64,000 bases of DNA from JAOUGY01 sp963792365. Its GTDB lineage: Bacteria; Actinomycetota; Acidimicrobiia; Spongiisociales; ZC4RG35. Shown here piece by piece: positions 35,938 to 45,740 of the stretch; the stretch's first letter is position 1, and each line of letters opens with the position of its first letter. The notes beneath the pieces are model-generated. The model saw nothing but the letters and a program-made list of their open reading frames with translations. It was not told where the DNA came from and ran no database searches. The stretch spans positions 372,001 through 436,000 of the forward strand of contig CAWBVW010000004.1 in NCBI GenBank assembly GCA_963792365.1, read 5' to 3'. Made by a program: the position numbers and the translations under genes.

Positions 35938-36006
35938 CTCCCCGTTCGCGGGGAGGCTGTAGGGGGCCACCGTCCGCGGATCGCAAGCACTCCGAGGCAC
36001 GGACGG
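35938..36006 (+). other. Structured leader between argS and the second kinase gene
   Basis: A perfect 7-bp stem with a TTCG tetraloop, CTCCCCG-TTCG-CGGGGAG (35938-35955), is followed by a second possible stem pairing CCGTCCG with CGGACGG near 35972 and 36000. It could be the argS terminator, although no T run follows, or a leader of the kinase transcript. It matches no riboswitch I can recognise. Confidence 0.4.
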
Positions 36007-36019
36007 GCTCAACCTGCGG

Positions 36020-37526
36020 GTGACAATGGCGGTGATTGGCACGCTCTCGGCCAGTTTTCGGCGGCAGCGAATCCGGGTACGTTTGATTGCGTACGGGGCC
36101 GCTGCTGCGTTGCTCATCGCGTCGACACTCGCCGGCTACCTCGATGAACCTGCGCTACCCGTGTTTTTCGCCCTGGGCGGCCTGATCTTCGCCGTGCCAG
36201 GTCGCCGTCTCGAGCGAATCGTGTTCTGGGGCGCGGTCGGCTTCGATGCCCTTGCCGTCCTCACGTTGGCGCTGATCGCCGACTCGTTGCTCCTCGGGGG
36301 CCTCGCCCTCGGAGTCGCCGCACTCACGCTGTCGATCGGCAAGCCTCCGACCGTCATCGTGCCAGTGGGAGCCGTGGCGTTGACCGCAGTGATTGCGCTG
36401 TTGCTCATGGAGAAGGGCGTCATCTCCACTCCCCGGTTCGTGCCCACGCTCACCGCACCGGCAGACACGTACGCTGCCGTCATCATGACGATCGTGATCG
36501 GCATCGCGGGCGTCGTCGAAGTCCGCCGTCTGCTCGGCATGTACGGGCTGGCCGCCTCCAGGGTGGAGGACTCGACTCGTCGCTGGTGGGCCTTCATGGA
36601 GCGATCGGATGATCCGATGCTCGTGACCGTCGACGGATTGGTGGCACGGGTCAATCCCGCAGCCGAGCATCTCCTCGGGCGGTCGGCGCGCAGCGTCCAG
36701 GGCTCCCACATCGCCGAACTGGTGGGCGAGGATTCGAAGATCAACCGGCCCGACGGAACCGTCCGCGACGTGGATGTCGTCACGGCGCCCTTGGCGATAG
36801 AGGGCCGCCTGTCAGAGGTGGTTTTCATGAGGGACACGACAGAGCAGGTGCAGGCCCGTAGGCACCTCGAGCGCGTCGTCCGCGAGACCGATAGGTTTGT
36901 TGCCACCGTGTCGCACGAGGTTCGAACTCCGCTCACCGCGGTCATGGGCCTGTCATCCGTCATCGCCGATTCTTGGGGCGAGCTGAGCAACGACGAAGTC
37001 CGCGAGATGGTCGGCCTCATCGCTCACAGAGAGCCGCGAGGCGTCGGCCATCATCGAGGATCTACTCGTAGCCGCACGAGGACGCACGGTCGGGCTCAAG
37101 GTCAGGTCCGAACGAGTGGAGTTGGCCGGCGAAGTCGCGCGTGTCATCGACAGTCTTGGTCTCCGAGACGTGTCGATCTCCGGGCAGGCGACGGCGTTGG
37201 GCGACCCTGGTCGGGTCCGCCAGATCGCCCGCAACCTCCTCACGAATGCCGTCAGGTACGGCGGTAGCAACATCGCCGTGATCGTGGCAGTCGACGGAGG
37301 TACAGCGACCATCGAGGTCTCCGACGACGGCTCCGAGATCCCCGAAGACATTCGACACGAGATCTTCGAGCCTTTCGTCCGAGCCGCCCGGGCCGGCCAT
37401 GTCGAATCCGTCGGACTCGGGTTGAACGTCTCGCGCGAACTCGCCCACCTGATGGGCGGAACCCTGCGCTATCAGCACTCCGGCGGACGCAGTCGCCTCC
37501 GATTGACTTTGCCCGTAGCGCCATGA
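36020..37526 (+). pseudogene. Membrane histidine kinase with a frameshift
   Basis: The first frame (from the GTG at 36020) encodes about six membrane segments (residues 25-175), a PAS domain (about 190-285) and HisKA with FVATVSHEVRTPLTAVMG. After MVGLIAH, near 37021-37033, it goes out of frame, while the frame one base later continues with ESREASAIIEDLLVAARG and a full HATPase (NLLTNAVRYGG, SDDGSEIPEDI, VESVGLGLNVS) to the stop at 37526. Removing one base restores a protein of about 501 residues. This may be a real mutation or a sequencing error. The next gene overlaps its stop by 4 bp. Confidence 0.85.
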
Positions 37527-38395
37527 ACTCGTACGCGATACGACCGGCGACCCCAGCAGACCTCACTGCGATCGCCGGGTTCACCAAGGACACGTTCCAA
37601 TGGGGCGACTACGTGACGGATCAATTCCTCGAATGGCTCGAGGACGATCGGGGCGTGGTGCTGGTGTCGGTCGATTCTTCCGATGTCCCGGTCGCCGTGG
37701 CGCGAACCCTGCTGCTGTCACCCAACGAGGCTTGGCTGCATGGCGCACGCGTTCACCCCGACCATCGGAGGCTCGGCATCGGTCGAAGCCTCAACGACGC
37801 TGGTTGCGCGTGGGCTGCCCGAAGCGGCGCCTTGGTAGCTCGCCTCATGGTCGAGGACTGGAATGAGGCGGCACGCCGGCAGGTGGAGCAGATCGGCTAC
37901 CACCCTGCTGCGCCATGGATGGCGGGGGTCCTGGAAATGGGATCTGAGGTGGTACCGCAGACCAACGGCGGTCGACGTGTCCCTGGCGAGGAGCGTCTGA
38001 CGCCAGGTCGCGCCACCGAAGCGGACATGGCCTGGATGGCATGGGCTTCGTCAGACTCGGCCCGGCGGGCCAGGGAGCTCTTTCCCATAGGCTGGCACTT
38101 CCGCAGACTCCGTCCGGAGGACCTCGTTGCCGCGGCCACCGGCCGCCGCTTGTGGCACTGCCCGTCGGGGTGGGCGATGGTCGACATCGATGAGAAGGGC
38201 GAGATGACGATCCCGTGGCTGTCCACCACCGACCTCGACGCCGTGCGACTGGTACGGGCCGTACTCGATCTCGCCGACGGATCGCGGGTCGAGCGCGCGC
38301 GTGTCATGAGCCCTGGGCTCTCGTGGATGCGAGCAGCGCTGGAGCACGCCGGGTTCGTCGTGACCTCGAGCACGATCTTCGCCCGACCGCTCTGA
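37523..38395 (+). CDS. GNAT family acetyltransferase, two-domain
   Basis: The 290-residue protein begins YAIRPATPADLTAIAGF and has motif A in ARVHPDHRRLGIGRSLNDAG (RRLGIG), so the N-terminal half is a GNAT domain. The C-terminal half (about 155-290) is a second, less clear GNAT-like domain. Its ATG overlaps the kinase stop as ATGA, so it is translated with the C-terminal part of that frameshifted gene. Substrate unknown. Confidence 0.88.
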   Translation: MNSYAIRPATPADLTAIAGFTKDTFQWGDYVTDQFLEWLEDDRGVVLVSVDSSDVPVAVARTLLLSPNEAWLHGARVHPDHRRLGIGRSLNDAGCAWAARSGALVARLMVEDWNEAARRQVEQIGYHPAAPWMAGVLEMGSEVVPQTNGGRRVPGEERLTPGRATEADMAWMAWASSDSARRARELFPIGWHFRRLRPEDLVAAATGRRLWHCPSGWAMVDIDEKGEMTIPWLSTTDLDAVRLVRAVLDLADGSRVERARVMSPGLSWMRAALEHAGFVVTSSTIFARPL

Positions 38396-38399
38396 TCCC

Positions 38400-39551
38400 T
38401 CACCCGCCGGAAACGCAGATCACGGCAACCGGTCTTCCTCTCGATCTGGTCAGAACCACCACCCGGTGCTCCGTCCCGCTCAACTTGAGTCCTCGCCGGA
38501 ATGAATCAGGATCGACCGCCGTACCTCGCTTCTTCACAGTGACCTGCCCGACATTGCGCTGTCGCAGGTACGACCTGATCCGCTTGCCGTTGAAGGGCAA
38601 CAGATCCTCGATCTCGAATCCCTCGAGGAAGGGTGAGTCGATCGGATCGGGGCCGCTGAGATAGGCGATCGTCCGATCGAGCGCCGTGAGCCCGAACATC
38701 ACAGCGAGATCACCCACCAACCCTGCGCGCAAGACCGCGGGGTCGGGCTCGAAGAGCCAGGCGCCGACCGCGCCCTCGGTGGGCGCGACGCTCAAAGGGG
38801 TGCCTGCGAGCGATTGGCCCGATGGCAGAACGGTTGCCCGAGTGTGCTCGGTCGAGCGAAAGTCTCCGATCCAGAGGCATGCTTCCCGCATGTCCCCATC
38901 CAGGGAGACGAACTCCGCTTCGGCTACCTCGGGGATCTGATCGTGGGCGACGCCTGGATGGACCTTCATGGCGAACGCCCCGTAGAGCGGTGCCCAGCGC
39001 TCCATCAACAACGACAGCGGAGGCCTGTACCTCTCGACATCGAACACCCTCCTTCCCGACGGGTCACGCCGGGCGGGATCAGCGAATCCGGCATCCGCCC
39101 CGAACGGAGGAAGGGTGCTCAGGTCCGCCCTGACTCCCGAAAGCCTTCCCCCTGCCATCGCCACGTTGTGGACACTCATCGCCACCCTCTCCATGTCGAC
39201 GTCGAGACCGAGGACCTGACCGTCCAAGGCCATAGCGTCTCCACCGATCCCGCATCCGAGGTCGGCGACGAGAGCTCGACCCTGGAACCTCTTTGCTCGA
39301 TGCTCTGCCACCTGGCGGGGCGTGGCCTGTTGTACCGCCTCGAGGGTGTACACCATCTGATCTGCCCAATCACCGAACTTGGAGCGAGCCAAAGACCGCC
39401 CGGCCATCATCTCGGCGAGGGCCGATGCTTCCTCTGTCGAGAAGTGCTTTCTCAGCGCCGGAACGTCCCGGATCGGGTCGAAGGGCCGAGCATGGAACTC
39501 ACTCAGGACCCGCCGGGCACGGTCCGAGACGAGAAAGTCGACGATCCCCAC
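38400..39551 (-). CDS. Class I methyltransferase with THUMP-like domain
   Basis: The 383-residue protein has a Rossmann SAM-binding motif, LVADLGCGIGGDAMAL (about residues 93-108), followed by VLGLDVDMERV and GFADPARRDPSGRR, and a C-terminal THUMP-like RNA-binding domain (FNGKRIRSYLRQRNVGQVTV). Such proteins are thought to methylate RNA. The GTG start at 39551 abuts the stop of the membrane protein gene without a gap. Last gene of the minus-strand run that starts at glcD. Confidence 0.88.
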   Translation of the reverse strand: MGIVDFLVSDRARRVLSEFHARPFDPIRDVPALRKHFSTEEASALAEMMAGRSLARSKFGDWADQMVYTLEAVQQATPRQVAEHRAKRFQGRALVADLGCGIGGDAMALDGQVLGLDVDMERVAMSVHNVAMAGGRLSGVRADLSTLPPFGADAGFADPARRDPSGRRVFDVERYRPPLSLLMERWAPLYGAFAMKVHPGVAHDQIPEVAEAEFVSLDGDMREACLWIGDFRSTEHTRATVLPSGQSLAGTPLSVAPTEGAVGAWLFEPDPAVLRAGLVGDLAVMFGLTALDRTIAYLSGPDPIDSPFLEGFEIEDLLPFNGKRIRSYLRQRNVGQVTVKKRGTAVDPDSFRRGLKLSGTEHRVVVLTRSRGRPVAVICVSGG

Positions 39552-40139
39552 TCAGGCTGCGGGCATCGTGTACATGAGGAGCGCGGCCACCGTCCACACC
39601 AGATAGAGGAGAGGCAGTTCGAGTTGCTCGGCGATCCCGTATCCCTCGAGCGCCCGGCGCAACAGGAAGGTGACCGGAACACCCACGAAAGGCGTGATCA
39701 GCGCGCCTGCGGAGCCGGCGGCTCGCACCATCTCATGCGCCGCTCGGAGCGGCAAGGTGAAATCGGCTGCAAACGATTCAGTGCGGGATGCCACGAACAA
39801 GAACAGGAACCCGATGACGAGGCTCCCGAGAAGCCGCCCGATGGCGATCTCCAGCGATGGGTAGCGCCCCACCGATTCCGCTGCCCCGTAGCCACCCTCC
39901 GACGCGATGCCGAGAGCGAATGCTCCGATCACTCCGATCACCAATGCCGATCCGAGCAACGAAGTGGTCGACAGCGGGAGCCCGATCGTGGCGAGGTCGA
40001 GGGCGTCGAGTACGACGGCAAAGGCAAGCCCGATCATGCCCGTTCCGAGCGCCAGCATGCCGATGTCGAGCATCGTGCGAAACGTTCCCGCTGCCAGCCG
40101 CAGGTAGTAGCGGACCGATTGCGGGTGCGAGCCGATCAC
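39552..40139 (-). CDS. Integral membrane protein, unknown function
   Basis: From the GTG at 40139 the product has 195 residues with about five hydrophobic segments, and a GASEGGYGAAESVGRYPSLE-like loop shown here by its key part EGGYGAAES. No transporter motif is seen. It starts 19 bp after glcF and abuts the methyltransferase gene, so it lies in the glc transcript. An earlier start is possible, as the frame is open upstream. Confidence 0.7.
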   Translation of the reverse strand: MIGSHPQSVRYYLRLAAGTFRTMLDIGMLALGTGMIGLAFAVVLDALDLATIGLPLSTTSLLGSALVIGVIGAFALGIASEGGYGAAESVGRYPSLEIAIGRLLGSLVIGFLFLFVASRTESFAADFTLPLRAAHEMVRAAGSAGALITPFVGVPVTFLLRRALEGYGIAEQLELPLLYLVWTVAALLMYTMPAA

Positions 40140-40158
40140 CTGAGCCGTGTCCAACGCA

Positions 40159-41406
40159 TCACCTCCGGCGGGAAGGGTACCGGTCGCCGGCAACCAACGC
40201 TCGCCAGTACAGCTCCACCGGGTGGATGACCTCGACATCGCCTCCGAGATGCCCCCTGAGCTGCATCTCACACCCGGGATTCGCCGATGCCACGACCCTC
40301 GCCGCCGTGCCACGAACTTGAGCGGCCTTTCTGTTGCCCAACTCCGAGGAGATCACCGGATTGAGCACCGAATAGACACCGGCGGCTCCACAACAGAGAC
40401 CATCCGGGTCGATCTCCACGGGTCGAAGGCCGGACGCCGCCACGATGCGGCGGGGCGGTTCCACGATCCTCTGTGCATGACGCAGATGGCATGGATCCTG
40501 GATCGCCACATCGGAGCCGTCGCCCGCCAACGTCGGCAGGGCCCCATCGTCGATGAGACTCGCCACCAACTCGGTCACGTCACGCACTCGACTCGCCATC
40601 TCCCCGCCACGGGTTCCGGCCCAGTGCCCGTACTCCTTCAGGTGGGCCGTACACCCTGCGGCGTCCGAGACGATGAGATCCACATCGGAGAACGCATCGA
40701 CGTTCCGCTCGGCGAACCGGCGCGCTTCGTCTGCTTGCCCGTCGTGGGCGGCGAGGGCTCCGCAGCACGTCTGCGACTCATCGACCACCACCCGGTAGCC
40801 GGCCCGCCTCAGCACCCCGACCGTGGCCTCGTGCACGTCACCGAACCAGGGATCCATCACGCACCCTGCGAGGAGACCGACGGTGCCTCGCTGCTCGCCG
40901 AGCGGCTCGATCACACGGCCCACCCACGTGGTCCTTCGGATCGGTATTCGACGGAGGCCGGCGATACTCCTGCCGAGGTCGCGCGGCAGCAATCCGCTGA
41001 TCGGCAGCCGCTGAATCACCGCCGCGCCGGCCGTCGCCGTTGCCACGGCCCACCGCCACCCGAGAATCCTGCCGAGCACCGGCGCTCTCACTTTGCGCAT
41101 CGAGGTGGACCGCTGCTCGGCCAGTTCCGCCCTCGCACCCTCGAACGCCCGGCCGTACGGAACGAGCCCCGGACACACGGCTTCACACGCACGACACCCG
41201 AGACACGTCGACAGCGCATCGTCGAATGCCTCGTCCACCTCGGCCAGTCCTTCGATCACGGCGTTCATTGCCGACAGCCGGCCGCGGGGCGAATACATCT
41301 CATTACCGGTGAGGCGATACGTGGGGCAATACGGCAGACACAGGCCGCATTGGATACAGGCCTGAACCTCTCGGGCCCTCGGGGCGTCAGGAGTGACGAA
41401 GGGCAT
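40159..41406 (-). CDS. glcF: Glycolate oxidase iron-sulfur subunit
   Basis: GlcF passes electrons from the flavin subunits to the quinone pool. The 415-residue protein has two 4Fe-4S motifs, CIQCGLCLPYCP (about 17-28) and CLGCRACEAVCP (about 68-79), and two CCG domains (ESQTCCGALAAHDG, GLCCGAAGVYS) that may bind a further cluster. Its ATG overlaps the glcE stop. Length and order match GlcF of other glcDEF operons. Confidence 0.94.
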   Translation of the reverse strand: MPFVTPDAPRAREVQACIQCGLCLPYCPTYRLTGNEMYSPRGRLSAMNAVIEGLAEVDEAFDDALSTCLGCRACEAVCPGLVPYGRAFEGARAELAEQRSTSMRKVRAPVLGRILGWRWAVATATAGAAVIQRLPISGLLPRDLGRSIAGLRRIPIRRTTWVGRVIEPLGEQRGTVGLLAGCVMDPWFGDVHEATVGVLRRAGYRVVVDESQTCCGALAAHDGQADEARRFAERNVDAFSDVDLIVSDAAGCTAHLKEYGHWAGTRGGEMASRVRDVTELVASLIDDGALPTLAGDGSDVAIQDPCHLRHAQRIVEPPRRIVAASGLRPVEIDPDGLCCGAAGVYSVLNPVISSELGNRKAAQVRGTAARVVASANPGCEMQLRGHLGGDVEVIHPVELYWRALVAGDRYPSRRR

Positions 41407-42518
41407 CAGACACCACCCGGCAGACGGCCAGGGTTGGCGATGCCGTAGGGATCGAACCCCGACACGATCCTGCGTTGGAGCCCCAGAGCCGGCGGTGGGG
41501 TCCCCCAGGGGTCGACTTCGACAGGACCCGCCCTGGAGACGACCAGCGCCCCGTCGTGTTCTTCCGCCCAGCGTCTCAAGAGGATGATCTCATCGGCATC
41601 CGGATCGTCGGTCGCGGCATCGATCACGCCGACGCCGTGCTGGGCCACGTAGTTCCATCCGGACCCGAGAAGTTCGACTGCGTGGCGAAGATCACTGGGG
41701 CGTACCCGGATCGAGCATGCAAATGCGCCTGCGGGAGGCTCCGGCCAGTCGAGGCCTTCGCTCACTGCACCCCCGAGCAGTGCGGCTTGGGAGCGGACCT
41801 CGGCGCCGGTGCCCTGGAGGAACGCCCACGATCCACCGGGTGTCTCCAGAACCGCCAAGGGTCGGTACAGGGTGCGCCATGCCGCCGCCGCCGATGTCAC
41901 CTCGACGGTGGCCGAAGCCTCCGGCAGCGGCCACAGCTTGAAGCAGATCGAAGCGATCAAACCCAGCCGCCCCATCGAGCCTGTGGCCAGGCGAGGAAGG
42001 TCGTACCCCGACACGTTCTTGACGACCTGGCCGCCTCCTCGGATCTTGCGTCCGTCGCCCGTGACCATCAACACCTCGAGCACACGGTCGCGAGTCGGGC
42101 CCAAACGCGCACGCCGATACCCGGAGGTCCCTGTTGCCACCACACCGCCCACCGAGCCCGCATCCTCCCACTCGGGGAGTCCGGCTGTCTGTCCTCGGGC
42201 ACCGAGCTCCTGTTCGATGGTCCGCACCGACGCGCCCGGCTCGACGACCGCGGTGAGATCCTCAGGCTCCCATTTGATGATGCGGTCCAAGCGCGACGTC
42301 GAAACCACCACATCGGGGAGGACCGGATGACCAAGACCCTGGCGGGTTCCCGCACCATGGAACAACACCGGCGCCCGTTCATCCGTGGCCGCCGCCAGGA
42401 TCTCGGCCGCCTCATCGGTACTCGAAGGGGCAAAGTGATGCGCAGCCGCCGGGAGAGCAGTGACGAGATCCCTGGGGCAGCCTTCGAGCTGTGCGAGCGG
42501 TTTCCTGTCCAGCGTCAC
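41406..42518 (-). CDS. glcE: Glycolate oxidase FAD-binding subunit
   Basis: GlcE is the smaller flavoprotein subunit. The 370-residue product has the FAD_binding_4 domain: VLFHGAGTRQGLG, TAVVEPGASVRTIEQELGA, GSVGGVVATGTSGYRRARLG and GGGQVVKNVSGYDLPRLATG. The GTG at 42518 overlaps the glcD stop codon, so I prefer it to the upstream ATG at 42560 that would lie deep in glcD. The end overlaps the glcF start by 3 bp. Confidence 0.93.
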   Translation of the reverse strand: MTLDRKPLAQLEGCPRDLVTALPAAAHHFAPSSTDEAAEILAAATDERAPVLFHGAGTRQGLGHPVLPDVVVSTSRLDRIIKWEPEDLTAVVEPGASVRTIEQELGARGQTAGLPEWEDAGSVGGVVATGTSGYRRARLGPTRDRVLEVLMVTGDGRKIRGGGQVVKNVSGYDLPRLATGSMGRLGLIASICFKLWPLPEASATVEVTSAAAAWRTLYRPLAVLETPGGSWAFLQGTGAEVRSQAALLGGAVSEGLDWPEPPAGAFACSIRVRPSDLRHAVELLGSGWNYVAQHGVGVIDAATDDPDADEIILLRRWAEEHDGALVVSRAGPVEVDPWGTPPPALGLQRRIVSGFDPYGIANPGRLPGGV

Positions 42519-43933
42519 ACCCAAGTCCCCTCGGGGATCGGTCGCCCGAAGTCGAAGCACCTCGACCCTCGAGGGAGAACCTTCTGGGGGTTGAACGTGC
42601 CCATGGGATCGAATGCCTCCTTGAGACGCGCCTGGGCGTCGAGGTCCTCCGGAGTGAACATCAACGGCATCAAATCACGCTTCTCGATTCCGATCCCATG
42701 TTCGCCGGTCAGCACGCCGCCTTTGGCCACGCATACCTCGATGAGCTCCTCCGCCGCACTGCGGACCCGTTCCCAGGTGCCCGGTTCCGCTCCATCGAAC
42801 GCCATCAACGGATGGAGGTTGCCATCGCCGGCGTGAAAGACGTTGAGCATCGTGATGCCGTTCCGCTCGGCGATGCGGTAGATCTCGGTCATCGTCTCGA
42901 CCAGCCGGGTACGCGGCACGACGGCGTCATGGAGGAAGTAGTCCGGGGCCGCTTGGGCGACGGCCCCGAAGGCTGCCTTCCGGCCTCGCCACAGAAGCGC
43001 CCGCTCCGCCTCGTCTTCGGCGAGACGCACGGAGGCCGCCCGGTTCTCAGAGGCCACTCGTCGAATGACTTCCGCCTCCGCTTCCACCGCCTCTTCGCCG
43101 CCCGCAACCTCGGCGAGCAGAATGGCGGCGGCGTCCGTCGGAAGCCCCGCATGAAGCCAATTCTCGACCGCCTGGGTCATGGGGCGGTCCATCATCTCGA
43201 GGGCAGCAGGCACGACGCCGGCTGCGATGACTCCCGAAACGGTGGCGGCGGCGGCCTCGACGGTGTCGAAGGCCGCCAGCAGGGTGCGCACAGCAGGGGC
43301 ATTCGGGGTCAGCTTCACCATGACTCGCGTGACGATTCCGAACGTTCCTTCAGAGCCGACGACGATCCCTCTGAGATCCAATCCGATCGGATCGGGGGTC
43401 GCAGACCCCAGCGTCACGACCTCGCCACCCGAGAGCACCACCTCGACCGCCAACACATGGCTCACGGTGCTTCCCTCGGCGAGGCAGTGCGGCCCGCCGG
43501 AGTTGTTGGCGACGTTCCCGCCGATCGTGCAGGCCTGTTGAGAGGATGGGTCCGGGGCGAAATGAAAGCCGTGCGGTGAGGTGTGCCGGGAGAGGTCGAG
43601 GTTGATCACGCCTGGTCCCACCCACGCCACGCGATCGTCGAGGTCGACGTCTTCGATGGCATTGAGATGGGTCAGCGACACGATTATGGACCCGTCCAGG
43701 GGAGACGCACCGCCTGCCAACCCGGTACCGGCACCCCGAGCCACGATCTTTGCGCCGTGTCTCTCGGCGATCTGAACGATCTCGACGACCTCGGCCGTCG
43801 ACTCGGGAATGACGATCATCGACGTCTCCCCACGAAAGACCCCCGCATCCTTCGAGTACAGCTGACGCTCGAGGTTTCCACTCAGGACCCGGTCGGGCCC
43901 GAGCAGTGCCACGAAGTCTTCCAAGAGGCTCAC
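42515..43933 (-). CDS. glcD: Glycolate oxidase subunit, FAD-linked
   Basis: GlcD is the catalytic flavoprotein that oxidises glycolate, or D-lactate in related enzymes. The 472-residue product has IVARGAGTGLAGGASPLDG, TIGGNVANNSGGPHCLAEG, GSEGTFGIVTRV, NVFHAGDGNLHP and TGEHGIGIEKRDLM. It opens a tight operon glcD-glcE-glcF-membrane protein-methyltransferase, divergent from the zincin gene across about 80 bp. Confidence 0.95.
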   Translation of the reverse strand: MSLLEDFVALLGPDRVLSGNLERQLYSKDAGVFRGETSMIVIPESTAEVVEIVQIAERHGAKIVARGAGTGLAGGASPLDGSIIVSLTHLNAIEDVDLDDRVAWVGPGVINLDLSRHTSPHGFHFAPDPSSQQACTIGGNVANNSGGPHCLAEGSTVSHVLAVEVVLSGGEVVTLGSATPDPIGLDLRGIVVGSEGTFGIVTRVMVKLTPNAPAVRTLLAAFDTVEAAAATVSGVIAAGVVPAALEMMDRPMTQAVENWLHAGLPTDAAAILLAEVAGGEEAVEAEAEVIRRVASENRAASVRLAEDEAERALLWRGRKAAFGAVAQAAPDYFLHDAVVPRTRLVETMTEIYRIAERNGITMLNVFHAGDGNLHPLMAFDGAEPGTWERVRSAAEELIEVCVAKGGVLTGEHGIGIEKRDLMPLMFTPEDLDAQARLKEAFDPMGTFNPQKVLPRGSRCFDFGRPIPEGTWV

Positions 43934-44015
43934 CCCGACCAGGGTACTGCGACCGGTTCACAGTGCCGGGTGCCGTACCACTTGATTCCGGGGGTGTGCG
44001 TCCGACGGGAACCCC

Positions 44016-45545
44016 ATGGCACGGATGCCGTGGTCCCGGAGGGGACTATTCACATGGATGGTGATAGGTTCGATGATGGCGCTGCTGGGAATCCCGGCCG
44101 GCGCTTCCGAGCCGATCTGCCCCAATGGCACGCCCATCACGCTGCCGTCTGGCGCCGTCGCTTGTACCCACGGGCCCGATCCCGTGCCCGACCATGCCCC
44201 CAGGACATACTCGGCCGGTGCGTACTCACTTGCTTCCGATCCCACGGTGACCTGTGTCGACGACGGCACTTCGGGCAACCGGGTCCAGGCCGTCTACGTG
44301 GTTGCCGCCGACAAGTCCAACCGCGCCGCCCAGACCATCCCTCTGATCCGACGGGCGATCGCCGATGTCGACGTCATCTTCCGCGCCTCATCCGCCCCCT
44401 ATGGCGCAGACCTCACCGTCCGGTGGGTCCACGACGCTGACTGTGTGGCCGACGTCGAGACCGTGGTGGTTCCGCCGTCGGCCGACGACTCCTTCGCGGC
44501 GACGATCGCCGCTCTCTCCGACGCCGGACTCGATGTGCCCGGGCGCCACTATCTCACCTGGGTCGACGCCTCGGTCTATTGCGGCATCGCGGTCGGCTTT
44601 GGTGACGATCGTCCAGGCCAGGAGAACGTCAACAACGGTGCGTACGCGCTGTGGGCTCGGGTCGACAGGGACTGCTGGGGTCGAGATGGGCTGGTGGAAG
44701 CCCATGAGCTGACACACATGCTCGGAGCCGTACAACAATCGGCACCTCACTCGACCACGAACGGTCACTGCACCGACGACTACGACATCATGTGCTACAA
44801 CGACGGGTCCGGTGCCCAGGTCGAACGCATATGCGAGGATTCTCGCCTCGAGCTCCGGCTCGACTGCAACCGCGACGACTACTTCGATCCCACCCCTGCT
44901 TCGGGTTCGTACCTCGCCACCCACTGGAACGTGGCCCGCTCGTCATTCCTCCACATCATCCCCCCAGCAGCACCACCCCCGCCGGAACCTCGATCGGACA
45001 AACTGGGGTCGGAGATGCCATTCGACGACGTTCCGAACCACAACGTGTTCTCGGAGGACATCAGATGGCTTGGCGCCAGCGGTATCACAGCCGGCTGCAA
45101 TCCACCGGACAACGATCGCTTCTGTCCTGAGGACCCGGTGACTCGTGGCCAGATGGCCGCATTTCTCAACAGGGGGTTGGATCTTCCGGCCGTACCCGGT
45201 GACACCTTCCTCGACGACGGCGCCACGCCGTTCCATGCGGACATCGAGAGCCTGGTCGGCGCCGGAATCACAGCCGGGTGCAATCCACCGGAGAACGATC
45301 GATTTTGCCCCGATGATCCCATCACCCGAGGCCAGATGGCGGCGTTCATAGCCCGAGCGCTGCGCTTGCCGGAGGTTGCCGCAGACACCTTCGAGGACGA
45401 CGACTCGACTCCATTCCAGGCCGACATCGAGAGTCTGGCGGCCGCCGGGATCACCACGGGCTGCGCGAGTGATCGTTTCTGCCCCGACGAAATGGTCACC
45501 CGTGGCCAGATGGCCGCTTTCCTTCACAGAGCAATCGAGCGCTGA
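44016..45545 (+). CDS. Secreted zincin-like metalloprotease with three SLH-type repeats
   Basis: The 509-residue protein has a signal peptide (about residues 1-31), a protease-like domain (about 50-310) and three C-terminal repeats (about 330-393, 394-451, 452-509), each with the pattern GITxGC...RFCP...VTRGQMAAFL. The zinc motif is EAHELTHMLGAVQ (His230, Glu231, His234), with Gln where metzincins have a third His, and a Met-turn-like DYDIMCYND follows. The repeats are like those that tether actinobacterial proteins to the surface. Protease activity is inferred from the motif. Confidence 0.85.
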   Translation: MARMPWSRRGLFTWMVIGSMMALLGIPAGASEPICPNGTPITLPSGAVACTHGPDPVPDHAPRTYSAGAYSLASDPTVTCVDDGTSGNRVQAVYVVAADKSNRAAQTIPLIRRAIADVDVIFRASSAPYGADLTVRWVHDADCVADVETVVVPPSADDSFAATIAALSDAGLDVPGRHYLTWVDASVYCGIAVGFGDDRPGQENVNNGAYALWARVDRDCWGRDGLVEAHELTHMLGAVQQSAPHSTTNGHCTDDYDIMCYNDGSGAQVERICEDSRLELRLDCNRDDYFDPTPASGSYLATHWNVARSSFLHIIPPAAPPPPEPRSDKLGSEMPFDDVPNHNVFSEDIRWLGASGITAGCNPPDNDRFCPEDPVTRGQMAAFLNRGLDLPAVPGDTFLDDGATPFHADIESLVGAGITAGCNPPENDRFCPDDPITRGQMAAFIARALRLPEVAADTFEDDDSTPFQADIESLAAAGITTGCASDRFCPDEMVTRGQMAAFLHRAIER

Positions 45546-45709
45546 ACCTCAAACTCCTCGACGTCAGTTCAGTCGTGCGTGGCAACGGGCATCGGGATGC
45601 AGGCCGGTCACGTCGGCTCAGCCTTCGACGAACCGGGGTTGACAGAGACGCTCGATGGGTAGACCCAGGGTGCCCATCCCGGTGAACTGCCCCCCGGGGC
45701 GGCGGCTTT

Positions 45710-45732
45710 GCCGGGGCTCCTCAGAGCCCGGC
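45710..45732 (-). terminator. Hairpin after hyuB
   Basis: GCCGGGGCTC pairs with GAGCCCGGC across CTCA with one bulged G, 8 bp after the hyuB stop codon and between two convergent genes. No T run is present. Confidence 0.5.
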
Positions 45733-45740
45733 ATCGCCGC

